From Paeniglutamicibacter terrestris (lineage in GTDB: Bacteria; Actinomycetota; Actinomycetes; Actinomycetales; Micrococcaceae), in the NCBI RefSeq assembly GCF_012271785.1, contig NZ_JAAWVT010000001.1, forward strand, positions 62,001-126,000: a DNA stretch of 64,000 bases, in the 5' to 3' direction. A program made the translations under genes and the position numbers. Positions within the stretch are counted from its first letter, which is position 1, and each line of letters opens with the position of its first letter. Below the pieces are notes generated by a model that did no database searches, was not told the DNA's origin, and saw only the letters and a list, made by a program, of their open reading frames with translations. Below are positions 17,324-26,355 of this stretch, in pieces.

Positions 17324-17929
17324 ATGAACCGAATCCTCTGGATGGTGGCCGGCCTCGCGGGTCTGGGACTGCTGCTGACGGCTTGCGTACCCCTTGACGA
17401 GAATTCGGCGGATCCCATCACCCCTTCCAGTTCCGCGGAACCGGTTCTCCCGCCTCACATCACAGCGTCTTCGCAAGCGCCGGAATTGCCGTCGCAGTTA
17501 AGCCCTACCGCCGGGTTGGAACAACGAATCACCGCATTGCATAAGTCCTCCGTTGCCTACCAAGTGCAACAGGGAAAACACCCTCTCGACTATGCCGTGC
17601 CCGGGAGCGAACGGGTGCTTCTGGCCGAACGCCTTGCCCAAGGCATGCGCTTTGAGTTGCCCGAAAAACAGTCGGGCGACACGATCATCATTGAAATGAC
17701 GTGTTCGGAGAGAACCGATGCTCGTTTTGAGGCCTACGACGTGACGGGGCGGAGTGTCGGAGGCGGTAACTCTTCTTGCTCCCCAGAGGGGCCCTCCGGC
17801 TTTAGCTTCGGCATATCGGAGAATCATCCTGCCCGCCAGATTGAAGTCAGTTACGTGAAGGAGTCCTTCATGGAGTTGAGCGCCACGACCTTCACCTCAG
17901 CTGAGGAGAAACACCCCGCCGGGAACTGA
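17324..17929 (+). CDS. Lipoprotein of unknown function
   Basis: A 201-residue exported lipoprotein. The signal peptide MNRILWMVAGLAGLGLLLTAC ends in a lipobox (LLTAC), giving a lipid-modified Cys at residue 21. A Pro/Ser linker of about 40 residues precedes a folded domain containing SGDTIIIEMTCSERTDA and a second Cys in GGGNSSCSPEG. The pair of cysteines could form a disulfide. No family was recognised. Confidence 0.75.
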   Translation: MNRILWMVAGLAGLGLLLTACVPLDENSADPITPSSSAEPVLPPHITASSQAPELPSQLSPTAGLEQRITALHKSSVAYQVQQGKHPLDYAVPGSERVLLAERLAQGMRFELPEKQSGDTIIIEMTCSERTDARFEAYDVTGRSVGGGNSSCSPEGPSGFSFGISENHPARQIEVSYVKESFMELSATTFTSAEEKHPAGN

Positions 17930-18146
17930 CACGCACATGGCACCACCCGAGGTGAGATCGTGCGGGATGAAGCCTTGGGACAACTTTGCGAAGTGTGACG
18001 CGTGCGTTGGGGCCCACGGCACCCGGTGGTGGGTACAGGTCAGCCGGACGGACACTATTGCCCGCCCGACTAGGGGTTTATTGGTTGTTGATTGAACTTA
18101 AGTTGTATTAACACCCTTTGGCATGCCTTTAATGTCACGTCACGAG

Positions 18147-18165
18147 TTAGGTAAGCATAACCTTT
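18147..18165. promoter_or_regulatory. IdeR/DtxR-type iron box before the siderophore operon
   Basis: TTAGGTAAGCATAACCTTT matches the DtxR/IdeR consensus TTAGGTTAGGCTAACCTAA at about 14 of 19 positions, including both AGGT and TAACCT half-sites. It lies 41 bp upstream of the first siderophore gene. Iron-dependent repression is the expected outcome. Confidence 0.75.
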
Positions 18166-18206
18166 GCTTGCCGTCTCGTGGCGATCCCCGATCTTAAAGG
18201 AGCCCC

Positions 18207-19718
18207 ATGACGCCCCCACGTCCCCTGGCGCAGACCCTGTCCACACCGACCGACATCGCCGCCGAGTATTTGCTCGACAGCAACACCGCCGAACGTATGG
18301 CCGAGGAATTCGGTGCCGCGGCTCAGCTTGCGGCACGATCCATCGCGGCGGCCAGCGGCCCCACTACCGGACCACGTCCCGCTGCATTGCGCGCTCGGCT
18401 TGATGCCGTAGACCTGCGCGCACCACTGGGAAGCACCGCCGCTGCGCTTGATGAAGCGACCGAGCTTTACCTGCGCGACGCCGTGTACTTCCATCATCCG
18501 CGTTATGCAGCGCATTTGAATTGCCCGATCGTGCTTCCCGCCATTGCCGCCGAAGCCCTAGTCACCACCGTGAATACCTCGATGGACACGTGGGATCAGA
18601 GTGCCGGTGCCACACTCATCGAACAGCGTCTGATCGACTGGGCGGCGTCCTTGGCGGGCCTTGGCCCCGACGCCGATGGTGTCTTCACCAGTGGCGGTAC
18701 GGCCTCAAACCTGCAGGCCATGTTGCTGGCCCGCAACACCGCCACGGCACGACTTGTGGGGAGTCTGCCCGAACGACTGACCGGATTGCGGATCTATGCC
18801 TCCGCCGACAGCCACTTCAGCATTTCCACCTCCGCGTCCCTGCTGGGGCTGGGCGCCGAGGCAGTGGTTTCCGTCCCCGTTGACGAGCTTCACCGAATGG
18901 ATGCGCACGCACTGGCACTCGCCCTGGAGGCAGACCGGGCAGCCGGATTCTGCGCCATGGCCATCGTGGCGACGGCCGGTACCACCGACTTCGGGGCGAT
19001 TGATCCCCTGCACGACATTGGTGCCCTCGCGGCCCAGTACGGTGCCTGGTTCCACGTAGATGCCGCCTACGGTGGCGGCTTACTCGCCTCCCCCCGGCAC
19101 CGCGACATGCTTACCGGAATCGAGGCGGCGCACTCCGTGACGGTTGACTTCCACAAGTCGTTCTTCCAGCCCATCGGCTCGAGCGCCATCCTGGTGCGGG
19201 ACCGCGCGGCATTGGCGTTGGTCTCGCACCACGCCGAATACCTCAACCCGGCCGCCGAGGCGGGACGCGCACCCAATCAGGTCGACAAGTCCTTGGCCAC
19301 CACCCGCCGCTTTGACGCGCTGAAACTCTGGGTGACATTGCGAACCCTTGGCGCCGACGCGCTGGGTTCCATGTTTGATACCGTCATGGATTTGGCCACG
19401 GCTGCGGGTGAAATTGTCACCGCGCATCCCGAGCTGGAGTTGGCCGCTGAGATCCAATTGAGCACCGTGGTCTTCCGCTATGTGCCGCAGGTCCCCGAGA
19501 CCGGCGGGGAACCGCTGAGCAATAAGATCCGCAGCGCACTTTATGACTCGGGCGAAGCCATGGTTGCCGCCACCACCATCAATCAGGTGCGCTACCTTAA
19601 GCTAACGCTGTTGAACCCGCAGACCACCATCAACGACGTCACCGCCATCCTTGAGGCCATCGTGAGCCACGGCCGTAGATTGTCCGGCGAGCGCACACCG
19701 ATGGAGGTGTCGGCATGA
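18207..19718 (+). CDS. PLP-dependent decarboxylase, DesA-like (lysine to cadaverine)
   Basis: A 503-residue group II amino-acid decarboxylase, first gene of a three-gene siderophore operon. The PLP-binding Lys is about residue 317 in TVDFHKSFFQPIGSSA, and the cofactor aspartate/histidine region reads WFHVDAAYGGGLL. FTSGGTASNLQAMLLARN is the phosphate-binding segment. In desferrioxamine-type pathways this enzyme decarboxylates lysine; ornithine or 2,4-diaminobutyrate cannot be excluded from sequence alone. An AAAGGAG site precedes the ATG and an iron box lies upstream. Its stop overlaps the next start (ATGA). Confidence 0.87.
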   Translation: MTPPRPLAQTLSTPTDIAAEYLLDSNTAERMAEEFGAAAQLAARSIAAASGPTTGPRPAALRARLDAVDLRAPLGSTAAALDEATELYLRDAVYFHHPRYAAHLNCPIVLPAIAAEALVTTVNTSMDTWDQSAGATLIEQRLIDWAASLAGLGPDADGVFTSGGTASNLQAMLLARNTATARLVGSLPERLTGLRIYASADSHFSISTSASLLGLGAEAVVSVPVDELHRMDAHALALALEADRAAGFCAMAIVATAGTTDFGAIDPLHDIGALAAQYGAWFHVDAAYGGGLLASPRHRDMLTGIEAAHSVTVDFHKSFFQPIGSSAILVRDRAALALVSHHAEYLNPAAEAGRAPNQVDKSLATTRRFDALKLWVTLRTLGADALGSMFDTVMDLATAAGEIVTAHPELELAAEIQLSTVVFRYVPQVPETGGEPLSNKIRSALYDSGEAMVAATTINQVRYLKLTLLNPQTTINDVTAILEAIVSHGRRLSGERTPMEVSA

Positions 19719-21058
19719 GCATCACCGCATTGGATACCGAACGCATCTACGACGCCATTGGCATTGGCGCCGGCCCCTTCAATCTCGGCTTCGCGGCCCT
19801 AGCCGATCCCGTTTACGGGTTGGAGGTGCTGGTGCTCGAGAGTGCCGAGGAATTTGCGTGGCACCCGGGCATGATGCTCGAGGGAACTCACCTGCAGGTT
19901 CCCTTCATGGCTGATCTGGTCACCATGGCCGATCCGGCGAACCCGCTGTCATTCCTGAGCTACCTCAAGGAGAGCGGGCGCCTCTACTCGTTCTACATTC
20001 GCGAGAACTTCTACCCGCTGCGCGAGGAGTACAACAACTACCTGCGCTGGGCCGCGGCCCGCCTGCCCTCGGTACGCTTCGGCGCCCATGTGGCGGCCGC
20101 CCGCTTCGCTGACGGGGTCTACGAGCTCGACGTGCATACCAGCGACGGCGTGCATACCGTACTCACTAAGCATCTGGTGTTGGGTACCGGCACCTCCCCG
20201 TACGTTCCCGCTTCCGTTCCCGAATGTGTGATCTCCTCCCCGGCAGCTGTACATACCAGCGGCTACCGCCCGGCGCGCGAAACGATCGCATCCGGCTCCC
20301 GCATTGCGGTGGTGGGCAGCGGGCAAAGCGCCGCGGAGGTCTTCGCCGACCTGCTCGGAAGTCTGCGCCCGGATCAGCACCTGCAATGGGTAACACGCTC
20401 TGCGCGCTTCTTCCCGCTGGAATACACCAAGCTGACCCTCGAAATGACCTCTCCGGAGTACATCGATCACTTCCACTCACTGCCGCAGGGTACACGCGAT
20501 GCGTTGTCCGCCAGCCAGAAGGGGCTGTACAAGGGCATCAATGCGGATCTGATCGACGAGATCCACGAGATGCTCTACCGCCGACAGGTTTCCGGGCATG
20601 CTCCGGTGACCCTCCGCGCCGCAACAGCCCTGCAAGGGGTGGAGCACCGCGACGGTGCCTTGCACATCAACCTGCGCAATCAGGACGACGGCGGGGAATT
20701 CTCCACCGTCACGGACACCTTGGTATTGGCCACCGGCTATACCTACCGCGAACCGGAATTTCTCACCGGACTCGGGGACCGCGTCAACAGGCTGCCCGAC
20801 GGGCGTCTGGCGGTGGATCGCAACTATGCCATCAGTCCCGCCGGCGACATCCTCGTACAAAATGCCGAGCTGCACACCCACGGTTTTACCGCCCCGGATC
20901 TCGGAATGGGTGCTTACCGCAATGCGGTGATCATCAACCGCATCCTGGGCCGCGAACACTACCTGGTAGAAAAACGCATCGGCTTCCAGCACTTCGGTAG
21001 CCCCGAGGCAGCTACCAGCGCCCAACCTGCCCCCGCACTTTTAGGAGCCAGAGCATGA
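19715..21058 (+). CDS. FAD-dependent amine N-hydroxylase, DesB-like
   Basis: A 447-residue N-hydroxylating monooxygenase of the SidA/IucD/PvdA family, here expected to hydroxylate cadaverine. The FAD-binding motif is AIGIGAGPFNLGF, the NADPH motif is IAVVGSGQSAAEVFADL, and the C-terminal family signature DTLVLATGYTYREPEF and LGMGAYRNAVI is intact. It overlaps the decarboxylase upstream and the synthetase downstream by four bases each (ATGA), so the three are translationally coupled. Confidence 0.92.
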   Translation: MSITALDTERIYDAIGIGAGPFNLGFAALADPVYGLEVLVLESAEEFAWHPGMMLEGTHLQVPFMADLVTMADPANPLSFLSYLKESGRLYSFYIRENFYPLREEYNNYLRWAAARLPSVRFGAHVAAARFADGVYELDVHTSDGVHTVLTKHLVLGTGTSPYVPASVPECVISSPAAVHTSGYRPARETIASGSRIAVVGSGQSAAEVFADLLGSLRPDQHLQWVTRSARFFPLEYTKLTLEMTSPEYIDHFHSLPQGTRDALSASQKGLYKGINADLIDEIHEMLYRRQVSGHAPVTLRAATALQGVEHRDGALHINLRNQDDGGEFSTVTDTLVLATGYTYREPEFLTGLGDRVNRLPDGRLAVDRNYAISPAGDILVQNAELHTHGFTAPDLGMGAYRNAVIINRILGREHYLVEKRIGFQHFGSPEAATSAQPAPALLGARA

Positions 21059-23451
21059 TCTCCACCCTTGAACGTCTCACCATCCCCGCAGCTACGGACT
21101 TCACCCTCCGCCGCTTTGACCCACTCACCGACTCGGCGCTGCTCCACGGCTGGGTGAATACCGAACGTGCCAGCTACTGGGGAATGCTGGGCTGCACCCA
21201 TCAACAGGTGCGCGACGCTTACGAGGCCTTGGAGGCCGACCCGCACCACCACGTACTTCTGGGTCTGGAAACCGCCCACGGGCATGAATCCGCCGCGACC
21301 CCTGCCTTCCTGCTGGAGCACTACGCCCCCGAGCATTCGGTGCTGGCCGGGCGCTACGCCCACCAACACGGTGATGTGGGAATGCATCTGCTGCTCGCTG
21401 GCCCCGGCACCGACGGTCCCCTACCGGGATTCAGCGCAGCGGTCATGGAAGCCGCACTGGCCCACCTCTTTAGCGATCCGGCGGTGCTACGCGTGGTGGT
21501 TGAGCCCGACGCAGCCAACACGGCCATCCACTCGCTGAACTCGCGGCTCGGGTTCCGGGCCCAGCACCGCATCAAGTTGCCGGCCGGCCCCGATACCCCG
21601 GCCAAAACCGCGCTGCTGTCCTGGTGCACTCGTGCCGACTTTGTGGCGGCCACCGGGCGCGCCTCCACCGTCACCGCACACCTATCCGCCGAACGTTGGG
21701 AGGTAGCCAACCGGCATCTGCTAGCCAAGGCCATCGCCGAGTTCACCCATGAGCGGATCCTCACCCCCGAAGCCACCGAGACGGGCTGGCTGGTGAATTA
21801 CGGCGATCATCAATACCGTTTCACCGCCACGCGGCACCAGCTAGAGCATTGGATCATCGACCCGGTTTCGCTCTCTGTACAGATTCAGGGACGGGACGCC
21901 GCGGTTGATGCGGCCGGCTTTATCCTCACCTTCCGCGAAGTCTTGGGCATCTCCGCCGCACAACTGCCGGTGTACCTCGAGGAAATTAGCAGCACCCTCG
22001 CCTCACATTGCTACAAACAATTGCACTCCACGCTCAGTTCCGCCGAGCTGGCCGCCGGCACCGATGACACCATCGTGGATTTCCAGCGCACCGAAGCGGC
22101 CATGACCGAGGGACATCCCTGCTTCGTGGCCAACAACGGACGGTTGGGACTCGGGGCCAACGATTATCTATCCTTCGCTCCGGAAACCGGTGCCGTGATC
22201 GCCTTGGAATGGCTGGCGGCCCACAAATCCCGGGCCCACTTCAGCGCGCTGCCCGGACTTGATATCACTACCCTGCTCACTCAGGAACTTGGAATCCAGC
22301 AACTGGAGCTTTTTGAGGCTCGGATAACCGCGGCCTGTGCCGGTAGCACGCTGGATCCGGCCGATTTCATCCTGCTGCCCATCCACCCTTGGCAGTGGGA
22401 AAACAAGCTTGCGGTGGTATTCGCCGCTGATATCGCCAGCGGGCACCTGCTGCATCTGGGTGCCGGTGAGGATCGCTACCAGCCACAGCAGTCCATCCGT
22501 ACCTTCTTCAACCGCAGCTCTCCGAGCCGCCACTACGTCAAGACGGCATTATCGGTGCTGAACATGGGCTTTATGCGCGGACTATCGGCCGCCTACATGG
22601 CAGGCACTCCGGCCATCAACCTGTGGCTTTCGGAGCTCTTCGCGGGCGATGCTGAGCTCAACGGGGAGAACCTGGGCCTCTTACGCGAGATTGCCGCTGT
22701 CGGGTATTCCACCCCGCTCTTCGAGGCGGCAGGTGCCAATGCTCCGCAGCGCAAAATGCTCGCAGCTTTGTGGCGCGAGTCCCCCGCCGCACTCATCAAG
22801 CCCACCCAACAGTTGGCCACGATGGCCTCGCTGCTGCATATCGACGCCGCCGGCGCCTCACTAACCGCTGCGCACATCCGGCGTTCGGGACTCTCTGCCT
22901 CCGAATGGCTCACGCGCTACTTCGACGCCTACCTCGTGCCCCTGGTTCACTGCCTGTGCCGTTATGACCTGGCGTTTATGCCGCATGGGGAAAACGTCAT
23001 CCTGGTCTTGGAGAATTCGGTGCCGGTGCGCGTGCTGCACAAGGATCTCGCCGAGGAGGTGGCGGTGCTCGGCAACGACCAGGACCTGCCGCCCGAGGTT
23101 GAACGGATCCGCGCCCAGGTCTCTGGCCCGGAACGGCGACTGGTCATCTTTACCGATGTGGTGGACTGCTTCTTGCGGTTCTTGGCTCCCGCACTGAATC
23201 GTGAGGGCGTGTGCTCAGAGGATGAGTTCTGGGGCACCGCGGCGGATCGACTGCTCGCCTACCGCAACCGGAACCCGGAAACCGCCGAGGCCTTTGACGC
23301 GCTCGAGTTGTTCGCCGATTCCTTCGAGCTTTCCTGCCTGAACCGGCTTCAGCTGCGTAATAACGCGCAGATGCTTGATCTCACCGACCAGTCCGGCGGC
23401 CTGATCTACGCCGGCACGTTGGCCAACCCGTTGGCCGGTCGCGGGCTCTAA
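21055..23451 (+). CDS. Fused acyltransferase and NIS siderophore synthetase (DesC-DesD type)
   Basis: A 798-residue fusion. Residues about 10-195 form a GNAT domain like the IucB/AlcB/DesC acylases that acylate the hydroxyamine (LRVVVEPDAANTAIHSLNSR, LGF, KTALLSWCTR). Residues about 280-790 are an IucA/IucC-family NRPS-independent synthetase with TEGHPCFVANNGRLGLGAND, LLPIHPWQWENKL, and SIRTFFNRSSPSRHYVKTAL, closest in style to DesD. In Streptomyces these activities are separate proteins. The enzyme would acylate N-hydroxycadaverine, then oligomerise it to a desferrioxamine-like hydroxamate. No exporter or receptor gene is adjacent. Confidence 0.88.
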   Translation: MISTLERLTIPAATDFTLRRFDPLTDSALLHGWVNTERASYWGMLGCTHQQVRDAYEALEADPHHHVLLGLETAHGHESAATPAFLLEHYAPEHSVLAGRYAHQHGDVGMHLLLAGPGTDGPLPGFSAAVMEAALAHLFSDPAVLRVVVEPDAANTAIHSLNSRLGFRAQHRIKLPAGPDTPAKTALLSWCTRADFVAATGRASTVTAHLSAERWEVANRHLLAKAIAEFTHERILTPEATETGWLVNYGDHQYRFTATRHQLEHWIIDPVSLSVQIQGRDAAVDAAGFILTFREVLGISAAQLPVYLEEISSTLASHCYKQLHSTLSSAELAAGTDDTIVDFQRTEAAMTEGHPCFVANNGRLGLGANDYLSFAPETGAVIALEWLAAHKSRAHFSALPGLDITTLLTQELGIQQLELFEARITAACAGSTLDPADFILLPIHPWQWENKLAVVFAADIASGHLLHLGAGEDRYQPQQSIRTFFNRSSPSRHYVKTALSVLNMGFMRGLSAAYMAGTPAINLWLSELFAGDAELNGENLGLLREIAAVGYSTPLFEAAGANAPQRKMLAALWRESPAALIKPTQQLATMASLLHIDAAGASLTAAHIRRSGLSASEWLTRYFDAYLVPLVHCLCRYDLAFMPHGENVILVLENSVPVRVLHKDLAEEVAVLGNDQDLPPEVERIRAQVSGPERRLVIFTDVVDCFLRFLAPALNREGVCSEDEFWGTAADRLLAYRNRNPETAEAFDALELFADSFELSCLNRLQLRNNAQMLDLTDQSGGLIYAGTLANPLAGRGL

Positions 23452-23469
23452 GCGAACTCAGCGGATTCT

Positions 23470-23517
23470 CCGGGTGTCCCAAGCAGCACCGTCATTGGCG
23501 GTTCTTGGGCCACCCGG
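23470..23517 (+). terminator. Hairpin after the siderophore operon
   Basis: Arms 23470-23483 and 23504-23517 pair over 13 of 14 bases (CCGGGTG...CCCAAG). There is no T tract. It lies 18 bp past the synthetase stop and also faces the convergent acetyltransferase gene. Confidence 0.6.
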
Positions 23518-23574
23518 ATTCCGTGGTGAGCCTCCCGGGCAGCCCTTTGGGTTCAAGGAATAGCTCCGAAGACG

Positions 23575-24180
23575 CTACGTCGCGGATTCCAGATGCCGCT
23601 TGAGCCGGTACTGAAGAGCGGAGCGGACCTGGGGCCATTCGGAGGCGATGATCGAATAAACGCAGGTGTCGCGCAGCGAGCCATCGGCCATGCGCCGATG
23701 CGCACGCAGCACCCCGTCAAGTTTTGCCCCGAGCCGCTCGATCGCCGCCCGGGAGGCCATGTTCATCCAGTGCGTGCGGAATTCCACCGCTGGGCAGCCC
23801 AGGACCTCGAAGGCGTGGGTGAGTAGCAAAAGCTTGGAATCAACGTTAGTCCCGGTCCCGCTCACCGAGGCTCGGTTCCAGGTCGAACCGATCTCGAGTC
23901 TCGGTAGGGTCGGGTCGATGTCCATGTAGGTTGTCATGCCCAGCACCAGGGAATCCGCATTGCGCCGGGCCACAAATGGCAGCATCGATCCGGCTTCTTG
24001 CAACGCCAATCTGCGATCGATCTCGACGCGCATCAGCTGCGGTGTGGGCACCGCCGTGTACCAAAGCTTGTAGACCTCCCCGTCGCGCACCGCCTCGCTC
24101 AGTTCATCATGGTGCTCGTGTCGCAGCGGTTCCAGTGTCACCAGGGGACCGCGCAACACCAACGGTTCAATCTTTGTCAT
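23575..24180 (-). CDS. GNAT family N-acetyltransferase (RimJ/RimL type)
   Basis: A 201-residue GNAT enzyme. It opens with the typical LRGPLVTLEPLRHEHHDEL strand, has MTTYMDIDPTLPRLEIGSTW before the acetyl-CoA loop SVSGTGTNVDSKLLLL, and ends with the ASRAAIERLGAKLDGVLRAHR segment characteristic of the RimJ/RimL subgroup. It is convergent with the siderophore operon. The substrate is unknown; a link to siderophore synthesis is not supported since the operon has its own acylase domain. Confidence 0.82.
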   Translation of the reverse strand: MTKIEPLVLRGPLVTLEPLRHEHHDELSEAVRDGEVYKLWYTAVPTPQLMRVEIDRRLALQEAGSMLPFVARRNADSLVLGMTTYMDIDPTLPRLEIGSTWNRASVSGTGTNVDSKLLLLTHAFEVLGCPAVEFRTHWMNMASRAAIERLGAKLDGVLRAHRRMADGSLRDTCVYSIIASEWPQVRSALQYRLKRHLESAT

Positions 24181-24223
24181 GGCACTAGCCTAAGACGCGG
24201 CCTGGGCACGCTTCCGCTCTGAC

Positions 24224-24919
24224 TCACACCATCTTTTGTTTGATGGCTTCCAACTCGTCAGGGTGTAGCCCGTTCTCCAACAGGAAAGATTCCACACCGA
24301 GGGAGTCGAGAAAGACTCCGAGCGCTTCCAAGCGCTCGTTCAACGGAGCGATGAGATCAGGCTCCTCGATGTAGGACTCGTGCGGATGCTTCACCGGGCT
24401 GATCTTGTGCCACTCGTTGATCCCTCGCAGTGATGCAGCATATTGGGATTCGAGCAGATCGGTCCGATTCGCCAGTTTGAGCAGCATGGACACAATTAAT
24501 CCGGTGCGGTCACGCCCGGCCGAGCAATGCAGCACGATCTTTCCTCGGGCCGCAGCGATCTGGTGGAACACCTCGGTTATGCGTTCGGGGAAAATCTCGA
24601 GGTTCACCGGATACATCCGCGGATGGTTCATATAGGGCACGGCCAGCCGCTCGAAGACCGGATGTCCGGGTTCCTCGGTGGGGGCATTAATAATGAGGAT
24701 TCCGGCGGTGGCCGCCTCATCAATCTGCGGATCGGTGGGACGCCGACGTACCTCCTCGGGGTTCCTCAGGTCAATGACCGTTTCTACGCCGTCGGCGTGG
24801 GCTTGTTGCCAGCCAACATTGGTGAGCCACTCGCGTCGGCCCATGCGATAGATGCTGCCCAGCACGTGGCGTGCGTTGACTGCGCCCTCCCACTGCGGCT
24901 CGTCCCCGGATTGAATCAT
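24224..24919 (-). CDS. Tyrosine-protein phosphatase (Y_phosphatase3 family)
   Basis: A 231-residue cysteine-based phosphatase. The signature P-loop is VLHCSAGRDRTGLIVSMLL, with the catalytic Cys and Arg intact. The N-terminal ARHVLGSIYRMGRREWLT and ETVIDLRNPEEV segments are typical of the PtpB/IphP-like group that acts on phosphotyrosine or phosphoinositides. It ends 43 bp before the GNAT gene and starts 18 bp past the monooxygenase gene on the same strand, so the three may share a transcript. Confidence 0.87.
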   Translation of the reverse strand: MIQSGDEPQWEGAVNARHVLGSIYRMGRREWLTNVGWQQAHADGVETVIDLRNPEEVRRRPTDPQIDEAATAGILIINAPTEEPGHPVFERLAVPYMNHPRMYPVNLEIFPERITEVFHQIAAARGKIVLHCSAGRDRTGLIVSMLLKLANRTDLLESQYAASLRGINEWHKISPVKHPHESYIEEPDLIAPLNERLEALGVFLDSLGVESFLLENGLHPDELEAIKQKMV

Positions 24920-24937
24920 GACGCTGCTCCGTCGTTT

Positions 24938-25309
24938 CTAGGCCGGTGTACCGTCAAATGTTTCGAGGCGGGTGTGGTGCTCCGGCCCGGTGGCAGGTCG
25001 CGGGTCTGAGGTCTCGGCCGGTGCCACGGGGCTCGAAGCTGCCGGGTTCGAAGGTTCCTGTGTCGTGGCGCCGGGGCGGCCGTGCGAGGTGCGAAAAGCT
25101 TCGGAATCGCGCCAGATAATAAAATCTGACTCCGCGACAAATTCCATGGTCACCTTGTAGGCGGCCGCGGGATCTACCGGCTTATCAAGGGTCGCGCGCG
25201 ATAGGCCCTGAACCTTGGGGAGATTATTACGCATGTTGGAAATGAAACGCTCTTCGAAAGCTGCCGCGCGTTCAGCGGGAACCTCAATGCGGTTGGTGAC
25301 GACGTACAT
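24938..25309 (-). CDS. ABM-domain monooxygenase, HmoA/IsdG-like haem-degrading type
   Basis: A 123-residue protein. The first 80 residues form an antibiotic-biosynthesis-monooxygenase domain (MYVVTNRIEVPAERAAAFEE, then FIIWRDSEAFRTSHGRPG). The Trp and His pattern is that of IsdG/HmoA enzymes that cleave haem and release iron. The last 40 residues are Pro/Ser/Thr-rich and probably disordered. Position 1.5 kb from an iron-regulated siderophore operon fits an iron-supply role, but no iron box was seen in front of it. Confidence 0.75.
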   Translation of the reverse strand: MYVVTNRIEVPAERAAAFEERFISNMRNNLPKVQGLSRATLDKPVDPAAAYKVTMEFVAESDFIIWRDSEAFRTSHGRPGATTQEPSNPAASSPVAPAETSDPRPATGPEHHTRLETFDGTPA

Positions 25310-25416
25310 GGTGATTGCCTTCCACTCTGGTCGCCACTGTGCCCAGACGACTCTGCCACCACGCTACCGAATACTTAGGCGCCGACCCATTTTCGCCCCG
25401 ATGTATCACGCCGGAT

Positions 25417-25466
25417 GAAGCATGGGTGCCGCGTTGCGCCGAGGCGCAACGCGGCACCCATGCTTC
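25417..25466. terminator. 24-bp perfect inverted repeat between paaH-like and monooxygenase genes
   Basis: Arms 25417-25440 and 25443-25466 are fully complementary with only two bases between. It lies 13 bp past the hydroxyacyl-CoA dehydrogenase stop. There is no T tract; such long GC-rich hairpins commonly end transcripts in actinobacteria. Confidence 0.75.
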
Positions 25467-25479
25467 TGGCCATCACGTG

Positions 25480-26355
25480 CTAACTCGCGGACTCGGACCA
25501 GTCGTAGAAGCCGCGCCCAGTCTTGCGGCCCAGGTGTCCCTGCTCCACCAAGTCGCGCAGGATCTGCGGCGGGGCAAAGCGGTCACCGAGGGTCTGATGC
25601 AGGTATTCGGCGATGCCTAGACGCACATCCAGCCCGACAATGTCCGTAGTCTTGAGCGGACCGGTCGGGTGCTTGTAGCCCAGCACCATGGCGTTGTCGA
25701 TGTCCTCGGCGCTCGCCACGCCCTCCTCGACCATGCGCATGGCTTCCAAGGCAATGGCCACGCCCAAGCGTGAGCTGGCGAACCCCGGTGCGTCGTTAAC
25801 GACCACGGCGGTCTTTCCCAGCCCGGCAACCCAGCCGCGGGAGCGCTCAATCAACTCGGGTGCACTCTGCTTGGCAATGACCACCTCGATGAGCGTGGAG
25901 GCGGGTACCGGGTTGAAGAAGTGCAGGCCCAAGAAATTTTCCGGACGCTGCAGTTCGGCGGCCAGCCCACTCATCGACAATGAGGAGGTGTTGGAGGCTA
26001 GGATCGCGTCGGTCCTGAGGTTCTCCTCAACCTTCTTCAGCGAGGAGACCTTCAGGTCCCAGATCTCGGGAACGGCCTCGACGACGAGCCCGCGGTCGGC
26101 AAAGGCCGCGTAGTCCACCGAAACATCGAACCGGGTCAGCATCTCGCCGAGGTTCCCGTCGACCGATCCTCGCTCGATCGACTTGGCTGCCGCAGACTCC
26201 ACACGTTCCCGGGCGCCCTGGGCGGAAGCCTCATCACGCTCAACGACCACGACGTCGCAGCCATTAATTAAGAAGGCGTGGGCAATGCCGGCGCCCATCC
26301 GGCCGCCGCCGAGCACGCCGACCTTGGCGGGCAGCGAGTTGGGAAGTGTTTCCAT
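25480..26355 (-). CDS. paaH: 3-hydroxyacyl-CoA dehydrogenase, PaaH-like
   Basis: A 291-residue NAD-dependent dehydrogenase. The Rossmann motif is VGVLGGGRMGAGIAHAF, the catalytic His lies in LGLHFFNPVP, and the C-terminal GYKHPTGPLKTTDIVGLDVR block is typical of 3-hydroxybutyryl/3-hydroxyadipyl-CoA dehydrogenases. It is the last gene of a three-gene operon with thiolase and enoyl-CoA hydratase; its ATG overlaps the hydratase stop by one base (TAATG). An operator-like site shared with paaZ/paaI supports the phenylacetate role, but a short-chain fatty acid role is possible. Confidence 0.83.
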   Translation of the reverse strand: METLPNSLPAKVGVLGGGRMGAGIAHAFLINGCDVVVVERDEASAQGARERVESAAAKSIERGSVDGNLGEMLTRFDVSVDYAAFADRGLVVEAVPEIWDLKVSSLKKVEENLRTDAILASNTSSLSMSGLAAELQRPENFLGLHFFNPVPASTLIEVVIAKQSAPELIERSRGWVAGLGKTAVVVNDAPGFASSRLGVAIALEAMRMVEEGVASAEDIDNAMVLGYKHPTGPLKTTDIVGLDVRLGIAEYLHQTLGDRFAPPQILRDLVEQGHLGRKTGRGFYDWSESAS

